Notes: generated by a model not told the origin, from the sequence alone. Shown: positions 18,282-27,490, numbered from the stretch's first letter. The stretch is 64,000 bases of DNA from Curtobacterium sp. MR_MD2014 (GCF_000772085.1 NZ_CP009755.1:124001-188000), one strand, 5' to 3'. Numbers and translations are program-made.

Positions 18282-19286
18282 ATGACCGACCTGCCGACGA
18301 GACGCTCCCGTCGCCTCGCCGAGGCGGACCGCGCCCGTGCCGCCGAGCACGAGGCGCGGACCGCCGCGGCGGAACTGCCGACGGTCGCGATCGACCTCCG
18401 TGCGCCGGCACCGGTGCCCGAGATCGTGACCGGCCGGCGGCGTGACCGCGCGTCGAGCGGCAGCGCCGGCGGACCGGACGACCGCACGCGGGTGATGGGC
18501 ATCCTCAACGTCACGCCGGACTCGTTCAGCGACGGCGGCCTGCACCTGGCGGTCGACGCCGCGATCGCGCACGCCCGCGACCTCGTCCGCGCAGGAGCGG
18601 ACCTGGTCGACGTCGGCGGCGAGTCGACCCGACCCGGTGCCGAGCGGGTGCCCGTGGCGGTCGAGCAGCAGCGCGTCCTGCCGGTCGTCCGGCAGCTCGT
18701 GTCCGAGGGCATCGCGGTGAGCGTCGACACCATGAACGCGTCGACCGCCGAGCGCGCGGTCGAGGCCGGCGCCGCGATCGTCAACGACGTCTCGGGCGGC
18801 CTCGCCGATGACGACATGGCGAGGGTCGTGCGCGACACCGGTGCCGGCTTCGTCGTGATGCACTGGCGTGGGCACAGCGACCGGATGCACCGGAACGCCG
18901 AGTACGCGCACGCGGTCGAGGAGGTCCGGCGCGAGGTCGAGCTCCGCGTCGCCGAACTGATCGTCCTCGGAATCCGCGAGGAGCAGGTGGTCATCGACCC
19001 CGGCCTCGGCTTCGCCAAGCACGGCGCCCAGAACTGGGAGATCCTGGCCGGGTACGAGCGCTTCGCCTCGATCGGCCTGCCGGTGCTCGTCGCCGCCTCT
19101 CGCAAGCGGTTCCTCGACGGTGTCGGCAGTGCTGCCGGCGCACCGCCGCGCGACCGCGACCTCGCCACCGCCGCCATCAGCCTGCTCGCCGCCGAACGCG
19201 GCGCGTGGGGGGTGCGCGTACACGACCCCGCACCGACCCGTGCGGTGCTCGACGTCTGGGATGCCTGGAGGGCAGCACGATCGTGA
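18282..19286 (+). CDS. folP: Dihydropteroate synthase with an N-terminal extension
   Basis: A 334-residue protein. The enzyme core starts near residue 68 with MGILNVTPDSFSDGG, then DVGGESTRPGA, SVDTMNAS, NDVSGG, PGLGFAK and ASRKRFLDG, all the DHPS substrate loops. It joins p-aminobenzoate to dihydropterin pyrophosphate. The first about 65 residues (TRRSRRLAEADRARAAEHEA and a Pro-rich part) are extra, charged and helical, and are not part of the fold; a downstream start is possible but no good GTG/ATG lies close to the core. folE, which usually sits between ftsH and folP in relatives, is absent. The stop overlaps folB (GTGA). Confidence 0.94.
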   Translation: MTDLPTRRSRRLAEADRARAAEHEARTAAAELPTVAIDLRAPAPVPEIVTGRRRDRASSGSAGGPDDRTRVMGILNVTPDSFSDGGLHLAVDAAIAHARDLVRAGADLVDVGGESTRPGAERVPVAVEQQRVLPVVRQLVSEGIAVSVDTMNASTAERAVEAGAAIVNDVSGGLADDDMARVVRDTGAGFVVMHWRGHSDRMHRNAEYAHAVEEVRREVELRVAELIVLGIREEQVVIDPGLGFAKHGAQNWEILAGYERFASIGLPVLVAASRKRFLDGVGSAAGAPPRDRDLATAAISLLAAERGAWGVRVHDPAPTRAVLDVWDAWRAARS

Positions 19287-19672
19287 GGGACACCATCCGA
19301 CTGACCGGGGTCCGTGCCCGGGGGAACCACGGCGTGTTCGACCACGAGCGCGCCGACGGCCAGGACTTCGTCGTCGACGTCGCGGTCGAGGTCGACGCCC
19401 GTGTGTCGTCGGGGTCCGACGACCTGGCCGACACCGTGCACTACGGGGTCGTCGCCGAGCAGGTCGTGGCCGAGATCGAGGGCGGGCCCGTCGACCTCAT
19501 CGAGACCCTCGCCGAGCGCATCGCGTCCGCGGTCCTCACCCACCGGGCGGCGCTCGCGGTCGAGGTCACCGTGCACAAGCCCCAGGCGCCGATCACGGTG
19601 CCGTTCTCCGACGTCTCGATCACGATCCGCCGCACCCGCGGTGGATCGGTGTCCCACGAGGAAGAAGAGTGA
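19283..19672 (+). CDS. folB: Dihydroneopterin aldolase
   Basis: A 129-residue enzyme from GTG 19283, which overlaps the folP stop. IRLTGVRARGNHGVFDHER gives the active-site segment; DTVHYGVVAEQV and LIETLAERIA carry the catalytic Tyr and Glu; VTVHKPQAPI holds the catalytic Lys. It splits 7,8-dihydroneopterin to the hydroxymethyl pterin used by FolK. The stop again overlaps the next start (GTGA). Confidence 0.95.
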   Translation: MRDTIRLTGVRARGNHGVFDHERADGQDFVVDVAVEVDARVSSGSDDLADTVHYGVVAEQVVAEIEGGPVDLIETLAERIASAVLTHRAALAVEVTVHKPQAPITVPFSDVSITIRRTRGGSVSHEEEE

Positions 19673-20202
19673 GCCGGGCAGTCATCGCCCTCGGTGCGAA
19701 CCTCGGGGACCGCGGGAGCACCCTGCGGGCCGCGGCGCAGGCGATCGCGGCCGTGCCGGGCATCCGGCCGGTGGCGTCGAGCCACGAGGTCGAGTCCGTC
19801 GCCCTGACGCTCGACGGGCTCGACGACAGCAAGCCCCGGTACCGCAACGGCGTCGTCGTGGTGGAGACCGACCTGGCGCCGCACGACCTGCTCGACGCCC
19901 TGCACCGCATCGAGGACGACCACGGACGCACCCGCGAGGTCCGCTGGGGCGACCGCACCCTCGACCTCGACGTGATCGCCGTCGACGACCTGCTGATCGA
20001 CTCCGGGACGCTCACCGTCCCGCACCCGCGGGCGGGGGAGCGCGCGTTCGTGCTCGCACCGTGGCTCGACGCCGACCCGGACGCGGTCCTGCCCGGCGCC
20101 GGACGCGTCGCGGACCTGCTCGACGGACTCGGCGACGACACCGAGCGCGTCGACGAGCCCCGGCTCTTCGACGCCGTGCCCGGGTCGGGGTCCGCCGCGT
20201 GA
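19669..20202 (+). CDS. folK: 2-amino-4-hydroxy-6-hydroxymethyldihydropteridine pyrophosphokinase
   Basis: A 177-residue HPPK. AVIALGANLGDRGSTL is the N-terminal signature, YRNGVVVVET the pterin strand, and WGDRTLDLDVIAVDD the metal and ATP signature; PHPRAGERAFVLAPW closes the fold. It pyrophosphorylates the pterin made by FolB for FolP. GTG 19669 overlaps the folB stop; the frame runs further back only inside folB and folP. Confidence 0.95.
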   Translation: MSRAVIALGANLGDRGSTLRAAAQAIAAVPGIRPVASSHEVESVALTLDGLDDSKPRYRNGVVVVETDLAPHDLLDALHRIEDDHGRTREVRWGDRTLDLDVIAVDDLLIDSGTLTVPHPRAGERAFVLAPWLDADPDAVLPGAGRVADLLDGLGDDTERVDEPRLFDAVPGSGSAA

Positions 20203-20687
20203 ACCCCACCCGCGCCTCCACCCTGATCAGCGTCGCGGTCGTCGCCGTCGTCGCCGGGTTCGCGCTCGACGCCGTCCTGGCCTCGCGCCAGGCGCCCACC
20301 CTGCTGCTCTCGACGCCCCTCGGCGTGACGCTCGCGCTGATCGGCGTCGCGGTCGTCGCGATGGCTCGACCCGTGCGCCGCCACGCCCGCGACGGCGCGA
20401 CCCGGCAGCACCCCGTCGACCCGCTCTACGCCACGCGCGTGGTCGTCCTGGCGAAGGCCTCGAGCCTGGCCGGTGCGCTCTTCGGGGCGTTCGCGGCCGG
20501 GCTGTTGCTGTACCTCCTGACCAGGTCGGCCCTGCCGCCGCTAGGCTCGGTCCTGCCGAACGCCGTCGCGGTCGGGGGCGGTCTCGTGCTCGTGGTGTGT
20601 GCGCTCGTCGCCGAGCGGATGTGCATGGCGCCGCCACCGGGCGACGACGACGACGACCTGCCGCGGGGTGGGACGACGGCGAACTGA
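20199..20687 (+). CDS. DUF3180 family membrane protein
   Basis: A 162-residue membrane protein starting at GTG 20199, in a four-base overlap with folK. Four helices: LISVAVVAVVAGFALDAVL, GVTLALIGVAVVAMA, SSLAGALFGAFAAGLLLYLL and VAVGGGLVLVVCALVAER, with the charged DPLYATRVVVLAKASS loop between helices 2 and 3 that marks DUF3180. The C-terminus is Asp-rich. DUF3180 genes follow folK throughout actinobacteria; the function is not known. Confidence 0.88.
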   Translation: MNPTRASTLISVAVVAVVAGFALDAVLASRQAPTLLLSTPLGVTLALIGVAVVAMARPVRRHARDGATRQHPVDPLYATRVVVLAKASSLAGALFGAFAAGLLLYLLTRSALPPLGSVLPNAVAVGGGLVLVVCALVAERMCMAPPPGDDDDDLPRGGTTAN

Positions 20688-20709
20688 CCGACGACCGCAG
20701 GAGGCCGTG

Positions 20710-21231
20710 ATGCCGCTGGAACGACTCGACGAGCCGGGCCTCGGCCTGACCGGGACCACGTGGACGCGGGTGTCGCCGAAGCTCGTCTGGACGGAGCTCG
20801 TCAGCACGATCGTGGTCGGGGTCGTCGTGACCGCCGGGTGCGTGCTCTTCGCGGTGCTCTTCGGCGGGTTCGGGGGCGCCGCCGGCACGGTGTGGAGCTG
20901 CGTCGCGATCGTGGTCGCCCTCGTCGCGCTGGTCACCGCCGTCCTGACGCCCCGTCGGGTCCGAGCGATCGGCTACGCCCTGCGCGACGACGACCTCGTG
21001 CTGCGCCGCGGGCTCATGTGGCAGCGCTTCACCGCGGTGCCGTACGGCCGCATGCAGCTCGTCGACGTGAACCGCGGACCGCTCGACCGGATCCTCGGGC
21101 TCAGCGAGCTGAAGTTCGTCACCGCGGCCGCCGCGACCAACGTGCGGATCCCGGGCATCCCCGCCGCCGACGCCGACGAGCTGCGCGACCGGCTCGTCGA
21201 GCTCGCCGAGTCCCGCCGCGCCGGGCTCTAG
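20710..21231 (+). CDS. bPH2 (YdbS-like) membrane protein
   Basis: A 173-residue protein with two N-terminal helices (around STIVVGVVVTAGCVLFAVLF and VAIVVALVALVTAVL) and a bacterial PH domain: RAIGYALRDDDLVLRRGLMWQRFTAVPYGRMQLVDV is the YdbS signature. The ATG at 20710 is preferred over GTG 20707 because AGGAGG (20699-20704) is then at a usable distance. It is paired with the larger three-domain bPH2 protein downstream, as YdbS is with YdbT; the pair has been linked to envelope function only indirectly. Confidence 0.88.
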   Translation: MPLERLDEPGLGLTGTTWTRVSPKLVWTELVSTIVVGVVVTAGCVLFAVLFGGFGGAAGTVWSCVAIVVALVALVTAVLTPRRVRAIGYALRDDDLVLRRGLMWQRFTAVPYGRMQLVDVNRGPLDRILGLSELKFVTAAAATNVRIPGIPAADADELRDRLVELAESRRAGL

Positions 21232-21240
21232 GGAGTCGTC

Positions 21241-23004
21241 GTGACGTTCCGACCCGGACCGCCGCCGCCCGCGCCCCCGCGGCGTGGCGATGCTGCCGCT
21301 GCCGCTCCGCTGACCGACGGCGAGTGGCACCGCCTGCACCCGCTGACGCCGCTGCTCAAGGGCGGCATCTTCCTCATCGTGATCCTCGGGTACGTGCTCA
21401 ACAACCTGCGGGACCAGCTCCTCGAGTTCTTCGTCCCGGGCGGCGCACCGCAGGACGACGGCGACCCGGTCCGCTACGTCTGGGAGCACGGCGCCGTCGG
21501 CTGGGTGCTGCTCGGGGTGGTCGTGCTCCTGCTGGTGCTCTTGGGGCTCTTCACCGTCTCCTGGCGGATGCACGAGTTCCGCGTGACCGGCGACGTGGTC
21601 GAGGTCCGCTCGGGCGTGCTGTTCCGCAGCCACCGCAAGGCGCGGCTCGACCGGATCCAGGGCATCAACATCTCGCGGCCGGTGGTCCCGCGGATCTTCG
21701 GGACGGCGAAGCTCGAGATCGCCCAGGCCGGCAACGACGCCAACGTGCAGCTCGCGTACCTGGGTGCGCGGGCAGCCGACGACCTCCGGCAGCGCATCCT
21801 CGTGCTCGCCTCCGGCGCGCAGGACGACGAGGAGACGGCCCGTCGCGACTCGAACGGCGTGCTGCAGGACCGTGTCGGCGAGCTCTTCTCGCCGGAGCTC
21901 GACCCCGCCGCCGTGCACGCGACGCGCATCGTCAAGGTGCACCCCGGACGCCTGATCGCGTCGATGCTGCTCTCCGGGACGACGGTGTTCTTCGTCGTGG
22001 TGATCGTCGCGATGATCGTCAGCATCGCGATCACGGGTGAGTACGGCATCCTGATCGGTCTGTTCCCGGTGGTGATCGGTGCCGGCGGCTACACCGTCCG
22101 GAAGTTCTCGCGCTCGCTGCAGTACACGATCGCCGAGACCCGCGACGGCATCCGGATCGGCTTCGGTCTCGTCTCGACGTCGAACGAGACGCTGCCGCCC
22201 GGGCGCATCCACGCGGTGAGCGTCGCGCAGCCGCTGCTCTGGCGTCCGTTCGGTTGGTGGGACGTCCGCATCAACCGTGCGACGAACGCCGGCAACGGGG
22301 CGTCGAACAACCAGCAGGTGTCCTCGATCGTGCTGCCGGTCGGTCGCGCCGAGGACGTCCGCGAGGTCCTCGACATCATCCTGCCGGGGCTCGTCGGCAC
22401 CGCGGTCGCCGGACCGACGGCGTCGCGCGAGGAGCTCCGCGAGGGCTCGTCCGAGGCGGTCAACGTCGTCGACGACAGCCTCACGACGACGGGGGACCGC
22501 GGCGGGTTCGTGCACTCCCCGCGTCGCGGCGCCTGGCTCCGCCCGTTCTCGTTCCGCCGCAACGGCTACCGCTTCGTGCAGGGCGCGGTGCTGCTCCGTC
22601 TCGGAGCCGTCTGGCGCTCGCTCGTGATCGTGCCGCTGCCGCGCGTGCAGAGCGTCAAGGTCGAGCAGGGGCCGCTCGAGCGGGTGCTCCGGCTCGCGAC
22701 CGCACACGTCCACACCGTGTCCGGTCCCGTCTCGGCGCGGATCGGCGCGCTGGACGCGCTCGACGCCCAGCGCCTCTGGTCGGAGAGCGCGCACCGCGCC
22801 GTCGAGGCCGCGGCGGTCGACACCACGCACCGCTGGCGCGCCCGGGAGGCCCGCCGCACCCCCGCCACACACGCCCCGGACGGACAGGTGGTGGCGACCG
22901 CCGCCGACGCAGCTCCCACGGGAACGTGGCGGGCCGACGGGGGGACGCAGGCCGTGCCTCCCGGCCGCTGGTCCGACGTGCCGCCGCCCGGAGCGCTCCG
23001 GTGA
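21241..23004 (+). CDS. YdbT-like protein with repeated bPH2 domains
   Basis: A 587-residue protein starting at GTG 21241, 10 bases after the YdbS-like gene. Two N-terminal helices (IFLIVILGYVLNNL; VLLGVVVLLLVLLGLF) lead into bPH2 domain 1 (HEFRVTGDVVEVRSGVLFR). A second pair of helices near residues 240-280 precedes domain 2 (YTIAETRDGIRIGFGLVS), and a third domain follows (NGYRFVQGAVLLRLGAVWRS). A Pro-rich N-terminal tail faces the cytoplasm. The stop overlaps the DUF2520 gene. Confidence 0.88.
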   Translation: MTFRPGPPPPAPPRRGDAAAAAPLTDGEWHRLHPLTPLLKGGIFLIVILGYVLNNLRDQLLEFFVPGGAPQDDGDPVRYVWEHGAVGWVLLGVVVLLLVLLGLFTVSWRMHEFRVTGDVVEVRSGVLFRSHRKARLDRIQGINISRPVVPRIFGTAKLEIAQAGNDANVQLAYLGARAADDLRQRILVLASGAQDDEETARRDSNGVLQDRVGELFSPELDPAAVHATRIVKVHPGRLIASMLLSGTTVFFVVVIVAMIVSIAITGEYGILIGLFPVVIGAGGYTVRKFSRSLQYTIAETRDGIRIGFGLVSTSNETLPPGRIHAVSVAQPLLWRPFGWWDVRINRATNAGNGASNNQQVSSIVLPVGRAEDVREVLDIILPGLVGTAVAGPTASREELREGSSEAVNVVDDSLTTTGDRGGFVHSPRRGAWLRPFSFRRNGYRFVQGAVLLRLGAVWRSLVIVPLPRVQSVKVEQGPLERVLRLATAHVHTVSGPVSARIGALDALDAQRLWSESAHRAVEAAAVDTTHRWRAREARRTPATHAPDGQVVATAADAAPTGTWRADGGTQAVPPGRWSDVPPPGALR

Positions 23005-23693
23005 GGGCCGGACGACTCGGCGTCGGCATCGTCGGCGCGGGCCGGGTCGGACCGGTGCTCGGGGCGGCCCTGGCGAACGCCGAGCACGCCGTCGTCGGTG
23101 TGACGGCCGTCTCCGACGCGGGCCGCGACCGCGCCGAGGCGATGCTCCCCGGTGCCCCCGTCCTCGCGACCCCCGACCTGGTCGAGCGCAGCGAGCTCGT
23201 GCTGCTCGCCGTCCCGGACGACCAGCTCGCCGGACTCGTGCAGGGCCTGGCGGACGCCGGGATCTGGCAGCCGGGCCAGCTCGTCGTGCACACCAGTCCG
23301 GACCACGGTGTCGACGTCCTGCGGCCCGCCCTGTCGGCCGGCGCGATCCCGCTCGCGATCCACCCGGCGATGGCGTTCACCGGCACGAGCGTCGACCTCG
23401 CCCGGCTCCGGGACGCCCACTGCGCGGTGACCGCCCCGGCGCCCGTGCTGCCGATCGCCCAGGCGCTCGTGGTCGAGATGGGTGCGGAGCCGTTCGTCGT
23501 GTCCGAGCAGGACCGGCCGGCGTACGCGGATGCCGTGCGCGCCGCGGTGTCGTTCTCGACCGCCATCGTGGACCAGTCCGCCGGGACGCTGTCCGGCATC
23601 GGCGTCGAGCGCCCCGGACTCGTGCTCGGCGCCCTCGTGCGCTCGGCCGTCGACAACGCGCTGGCCGCGGCCGACGGTCGGGCGGACCACTAG
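23001..23693 (+). CDS. Rossmann-fold oxidoreductase with DUF2520 domain
   Basis: A 230-residue protein from GTG 23001 (GTGA overlap). LGVGIVGAGRVGPVLGAAL is a GxGxxG NAD(P)-binding strand-helix; LLAVPDDQLA is the second Rossmann element; IHPAMAFTGT starts the DUF2520 C-terminal dimerisation domain. Homologues lie beside panC and have been suspected to act in pantothenate or folate metabolism; panC is absent here. It ends at 23693, followed by a GC hairpin-rich gap before lysS. Confidence 0.87.
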   Translation: MRAGRLGVGIVGAGRVGPVLGAALANAEHAVVGVTAVSDAGRDRAEAMLPGAPVLATPDLVERSELVLLAVPDDQLAGLVQGLADAGIWQPGQLVVHTSPDHGVDVLRPALSAGAIPLAIHPAMAFTGTSVDLARLRDAHCAVTAPAPVLPIAQALVVEMGAEPFVVSEQDRPAYADAVRAAVSFSTAIVDQSAGTLSGIGVERPGLVLGALVRSAVDNALAAADGRADH

Positions 23694-23813
23694 CGCCCGC
23701 TCCCCGCCGACACCCGGCGGGCCCTGCACGCCGCTGGGGGCCACGAGGACGGGCGGGAGCGGAGCGGCCGGTACCATCGGTGCATCCCCACGACCCCATC
23801 GGAGCCGCACAGC

Positions 23814-25349
23814 ATGACCGACGAGACCGCATCCGCCACCGAGCCCTCGGGCGACGGCCCCTCCGCCGAGGAGCTCGCCGCCGCCGAGACCAGCGAACAG
23901 CGACAGGTGCGGCTCGACAAGCGGGCGAAGCTGCTGGACGCCGGCATCGAGGCGTACCCGGCCGAGCTGCCGATCACCACGACGATCCCCGCCGTCCGCG
24001 AGCAGTACGCGCACCTCGAGACGGGCGAGGAGACGCAGGACGTCGTCGGGCTCGCCGGGCGCATCGTGTTCTCCCGCAACACCGGCAAGCTCTGCTTCGC
24101 GACGCTGCAGTCCGGTGACGGCGCCCGCGTGCAGGCGATGGTCTCGCTGGCCGAGGTCGGCGACGAGGCCCTGGCCCGCTGGAAGGAGTTCGTCGACCTC
24201 GGCGACCACGTCTTCGTGCACGGCCGTGTGATCTCCTCGCGTCGTGGCGAGCTGAGCATCATGGTCGACGAGTGGGCGATCGCGGCGAAGGCGATCCTGC
24301 CGCTGCCGAACCTGCACAACGAACTGAACGAGGAGACCCGGGTCCGCCAGCGGTACCTCGACCTGATCGTCCGCGACCAGGCCCGCGAGACCGTCCGCGC
24401 CCGTGCTGCCGTGATGTCCTCGCTGCGACAGACGTTCACTGGACACGACTACCTCGAGGTCGAGACCCCGATGCTGCAGACCCAGCACGGCGGCGCCTCG
24501 GCCCGACCCTTCGTCACGCACTCGAACGCCTTCGACACCGAGCTGTTCCTGCGCATCGCGCCGGAGCTCTTCCTGAAGCGCGCCGTCGTCGGCGGGATCG
24601 ACCGGGTCTTCGAGATCAACCGGAACTTCCGGAACGAGGGCGCCGACTCGTCGCACTCGCCCGAGTTCGCGATGGTCGAGGCGTACCAGGCGTACGGCAA
24701 CTACGAGCAGATGGCCGACCTGACCCAGGAGCTCGTGCAGAACGCGGCGAAGGCCGTCACCAGGGGCTCCCTCGTCGTGACGCTCGCCGACGGTTCCGAG
24801 TACGACCTCGGCGGCGAGTGGGCCCGCATGGACATGTACGGCTCGCTGTCCGAGGCCGCCGGGCGGGAGATCACCCCGGAGACCCCGCTGTCCGAGCTGG
24901 TGGCGCTCGCCGAGGCCGAGGGCGTCGAGGTCGCGCACGCCACCCACGGCAAGTACGTCGAGGAGCTGTGGGAGCACTTCCACGGGGACGACCTGCACGC
25001 GCCGACCTTCGTGATGAACTTCCCGGTCGACACCTCGCCGCTCACCCGCGAGCACCGCACCCGTCCCGGCGTGGTCGAGAAGTGGGACCTGTACGTCCGC
25101 GGCTTCGAGCTCGCGACGGCGTACTCCGAGCTCGTCGACCCCGTCGTGCAGCGCGAGCGTTTCGTCGAGCAGGCGAAGCTCGCCGCCGGCGGTGACCCCG
25201 AGGCGATGCGCGTCGACGAGGACTTCCTGCGCGCACTCGAGCACGCCATGCCGCCGTCGGGTGGCATGGGCATGGGGATCGACCGCCTGCTCATGGCGAT
25301 CACCGGCCTCGGCATCCGCGAGACGATCCTGTTCCCGCTGGTGAAGTAG
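23814..25349 (+). CDS. lysS: Lysyl-tRNA synthetase, class II
   Basis: A 511-residue enzyme. The N-terminal OB-fold anticodon domain ([19 protein letters not shown]) is followed by class II motif 1, motif 2 ([20 protein letters not shown]) and motif 3 ([13 protein letters not shown]). It charges tRNA-Lys. An Ala/Glu-rich 30-residue N-terminal extension is present. A TACCAT box at 23772-23777 and a 30-base leader precede the ATG. Palindrome type 1 copy b starts 15 bases after the stop. Confidence 0.97.
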   Translation: MTDETASATEPSGDGPSAEELAAAETSEQRQVRLDKRAKLLDAGIEAYPAELPITTTIPAVREQYAHLETGEETQDVVGLAGRIVFSRNTGKLCFATLQSGDGARVQAMVSLAEVGDEALARWKEFVDLGDHVFVHGRVISSRRGELSIMVDEWAIAAKAILPLPNLHNELNEETRVRQRYLDLIVRDQARETVRARAAVMSSLRQTFTGHDYLEVETPMLQTQHGGASARPFVTHSNAFDTELFLRIAPELFLKRAVVGGIDRVFEINRNFRNEGADSSHSPEFAMVEAYQAYGNYEQMADLTQELVQNAAKAVTRGSLVVTLADGSEYDLGGEWARMDMYGSLSEAAGREITPETPLSELVALAEAEGVEVAHATHGKYVEELWEHFHGDDLHAPTFVMNFPVDTSPLTREHRTRPGVVEKWDLYVRGFELATAYSELVDPVVQRERFVEQAKLAAGGDPEAMRVDEDFLRALEHAMPPSGGMGMGIDRLLMAITGLGIRETILFPLVK

Positions 25350-25363
25350 GGACGCGACCGGAG

Positions 25364-25409
25364 ACGGACGGGAGGCGCGGTGCCGGCTGGCACCGCGCCT
25401 CCCGTCCGT
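25364..25409. repeat. Palindromic repeat type 1, copy b
   Basis: A 46-base perfect palindrome: 21-base arms (17 bases shared by all copies plus TGCC/GGCA) around a four-base centre. It follows lysS. Confidence 0.88.
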
Positions 25410-25462
25410 GCGGCACTCGTCGCGGGCAGGTGGCGGTCACCGGGGCGAGGTACGATGCTCCG

Positions 25463-25666
25463 GTGCCAGATGGAGTCGTGACCGGGATCATCTTCGCCGT
25501 GACGCCGACCGTCGTCGTCGGCCTGATCTTCTGGTTCGTGATGCGCGCGATCATGCGGGCCGACCGCACCGAGCGGTCCGCGTACGCCAAGGTCGAGGCC
25601 GAGGAGCGAGCGCGCTTCGAGCGCGAGCACGGCCGCCCGGCCCCCGCGCCGAGCTCGGCGGAGTAG
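25463..25666 (+). CDS. Small single-helix membrane protein
   Basis: 67 residues from GTG 25463. One helix (TGIIFAVTPTVVVGLIFWFV) is followed by a charged cytoplasmic tail (MRADRTERSAYAKVEAEERARF). TACGAT at 25451-25456 lies 6 bases before the start, indicating a leaderless message and fixing this start over the upstream ATG of the same frame. Function unknown; homologue-like microproteins after lysS are common in relatives. Confidence 0.7.
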   Translation: MPDGVVTGIIFAVTPTVVVGLIFWFVMRAIMRADRTERSAYAKVEAEERARFEREHGRPAPAPSSAE

Positions 25667-25720
25667 CCCTCCCCGGCAGTCCGTCACCACCCGTTCACCG
25701 ACGGGTGCTGCAGTGACGTG

Positions 25721-25864
25721 GTGACCGCACGTCCCTCCCCGTCGTGGACCCCCTCGGACCCGGCTGACCTCGACCCCGAGGACGCCTTCGGGCACTCCGT
25801 CCTGCCCGACGCCGCACGTGACGCGGTCTGGCAGGACGATGACGACGACGACGTCGACGTCTGA
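25721..25864 (+). CDS. Acidic microprotein, 47 residues
   Basis: From GTG 25721 the frame reads MTARPSPSWTPSDPADLDPE and ends in a DDDDDDVDV tail. Codon use is typical of the genome (third positions G/C). It has no helix or known motif. It is followed by a second acidic microprotein, and both precede the same strong terminator, so they may be co-transcribed. Confidence 0.45.
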   Translation: MTARPSPSWTPSDPADLDPEDAFGHSVLPDAARDAVWQDDDDDDVDV

Positions 25865-25938
25865 GCGCCCGGCGTCGGTCACCGACCGTTCACCCGGTCG
25901 TCGCCGGGCGGTCGTCCGCGCGGGTGAGCATCGTCCGC

Positions 25939-26070
25939 ATGTCCATCACGCACGTCTTCACCGGCCGCAGCCTCGTCGGCGACATCGAGAGCGAGTACGA
26001 CGAGTTCGACCTCGACGCCGACCTCGAGGTCGCCGAGCGACGGGACGGGTGGCTCGAACCCTCCTGGTGA
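25939..26070 (+). CDS. Acidic microprotein, 43 residues
   Basis: From ATG 25939 the frame starts MSITHVFTGRSLVGDIESEY and continues with DEFDLDADLEVAERRDGWLEPSW. About one third of residues are acidic. GTG 25924 is an alternative start. The terminator at 26092-26139 begins 21 bases after the stop, which supports a real transcript here. Function unknown. Confidence 0.5.
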   Translation: MSITHVFTGRSLVGDIESEYDEFDLDADLEVAERRDGWLEPSW

Positions 26071-26091
26071 CACCGGGCCCCTGCGCTCTTC

Positions 26092-26139
26092 GGGGTACGG
26101 CACCCGGATCACGACGATCCGGAACGCCGTACCCCTTTT
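26092..26139 (+). terminator. Strong nested-stem terminator
   Basis: Outer stem GGGGTACGGC/GCCGTACCCC encloses an inner stem CCGGATC/GATCCGG and is followed by TTTT (26136-26139). It ends the microprotein unit and isolates the sigma factor gene. Confidence 0.9.
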
Positions 26140-26416
26140 CCGTGTCCGTTCGGCGCAGCGGCGCGGGGTACACGCTTGCGATCGTCGATGAAACATCCCT
26201 GCAACACCGGAAACACGGCGACATCCCCTTGTGCGCGGGCATCGGACGGGGCCATGCTGACACCAGGCCTGTACCCCGCGGGGGACAGTTCTGCGGGTGA
26301 AGCACGACGTTCCCTGGGAATCGATCCGATCGGTTTGTGGGGTACACCTCGGGACCGCTTTACTCGTCAACACCCCCCACCGAGGCCATCACCGTCGAAC
26401 CGCAGGGAGAGTCACC
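26140..26416 (+). promoter_or_regulatory. Upstream region of the sigma factor gene, possible stress-sigma promoter
   Basis: 277 bases without a gene. GTTC (26148-26151), a 14-base spacer and GGGTAC (26166-26171) resemble the GTTT-N14-16-GGGTA promoters of sigma-F/sigma-B type factors, which would fit control of a sigma factor. A second GGGGTACAC occurs at 26338-26346. The ribosome site GGGAG lies at 26405-26409. No reading frame is convincing. Confidence 0.35.
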
Positions 26417-27490
26417 ATGACGATCGCGACCGCAGCACCGAAGACGACGACCACTGGCACCACCGCGCGCCGCAGCAAGAAGGCAGCAGCCGCGAAGACC
26501 GCCGTCACCGCGGTGGAGACCACCACGCTCGACGCCGTCGAGGTCGAGGCCGACGAGCAGCTCGCGGGTGTCCGCGGCGCCTCGGTCGACCAGGTCGGCG
26601 ACTACCTGCGCCACATCGGGCGCCTCTCGCTCCTGACCGCCGAGGAAGAGGCGGACATCGCCCGCCGCATCGAGGTCGGTCTGTTCGCCGAGGAGAAGCT
26701 CGCCACCGAGGCCGGCATCGACAAGACGCTGCAGCGCGAGCTGCGGTGGCTCGTCCGCGACGGTGAGCGCGCCAAGGAGCGCATGATCACCTCGAACCTC
26801 CGACTCGTCGTGAGCATCGCGAAGCGGTACTCGCAGCGCGGTCTGCCGTTCATGGACGTCATCCAGGAGGGCAACCTCGGTCTGGTCCGCGCGGTCGAGA
26901 AGTTCGACTTCACGCAGGGCTACAAGTTCTCGACCTACGCCACCTGGTGGATCCGCCAGGCGATCTCGCGTGGTCTCGCCGACAAGGCGCGCACCATCCG
27001 CATCCCGGTGCACACCGTCGAGCTCATCAACAAGATCTCGCGCACCGAGCGTGACCTGACCGTCGACCTCGGCCGCGCGCCGATGCCCGACGAGGTCGCC
27101 GCCGAGCTCAGCATGAGCACCGAGGAACTCCTCGACCTCAAGGGCCGCTCGCACGAGCCGGTGTCGATCCACACCGTCGTCGGTGACTCCGACGACAGCG
27201 AGCTCGGCGACTTCATCGAGGACGAGGACGCCGCGAGCCCGAACGAGCTGACCGAGACGACCCTCCTGCACCGAGACATCCGGTCGATCGTCTCCGAGCT
27301 GCCGACCGACGAGGCCAACGTCATCCGCATGCGCTACGGCCTGGACGACGACAAGCCGATGACGCTCGACGAGATCTCGAAGATCGTGCACACCACGCGC
27401 CAGGCGGTCAGCCGCGTCGAGTCGCGTGCCAAGCTGCGCCTGTTCGCGAAGGCCGTGAGCCAGGACATGCAGCTGTACCTGACCGACTGA
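26417..27490 (+). CDS. RNA polymerase sigma-70 factor, group 2 (SigB/HrdA-like)
   Basis: 357 residues. A Lys/Ala/Thr-rich N-terminus is followed by region 1.2 (DYLRHIGRLSLLTAEEEADI), region 2 (NLRLVVSIAKRY, DVIQEGNLGLVRAVEKFD, FSTYATWWIRQAI), region 3 and region 4 (VIRMRYGLDDDKPMTLDEIS, then the HTH TTRQAVSRVESRAKLRL). The short N-terminus and region 4 wording fit a stationary/stress sigma rather than the principal RpoD, though a principal role cannot be excluded. ATG 26417 has GGGAG eight bases upstream. Confidence 0.88.
   Translation: MTIATAAPKTTTTGTTARRSKKAAAAKTAVTAVETTTLDAVEVEADEQLAGVRGASVDQVGDYLRHIGRLSLLTAEEEADIARRIEVGLFAEEKLATEAGIDKTLQRELRWLVRDGERAKERMITSNLRLVVSIAKRYSQRGLPFMDVIQEGNLGLVRAVEKFDFTQGYKFSTYATWWIRQAISRGLADKARTIRIPVHTVELINKISRTERDLTVDLGRAPMPDEVAAELSMSTEELLDLKGRSHEPVSIHTVVGDSDDSELGDFIEDEDAASPNELTETTLLHRDIRSIVSELPTDEANVIRMRYGLDDDKPMTLDEISKIVHTTRQAVSRVESRAKLRLFAKAVSQDMQLYLTD

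Noticed and set aside
16218..19223. A 1001-codon open frame on the minus strand opposite ftsH and folP
   Set aside because: It mirrors strong plus-strand genes, is made of Arg/Leu/Asp/Val shadows of GC-rich codons, and has no motif.
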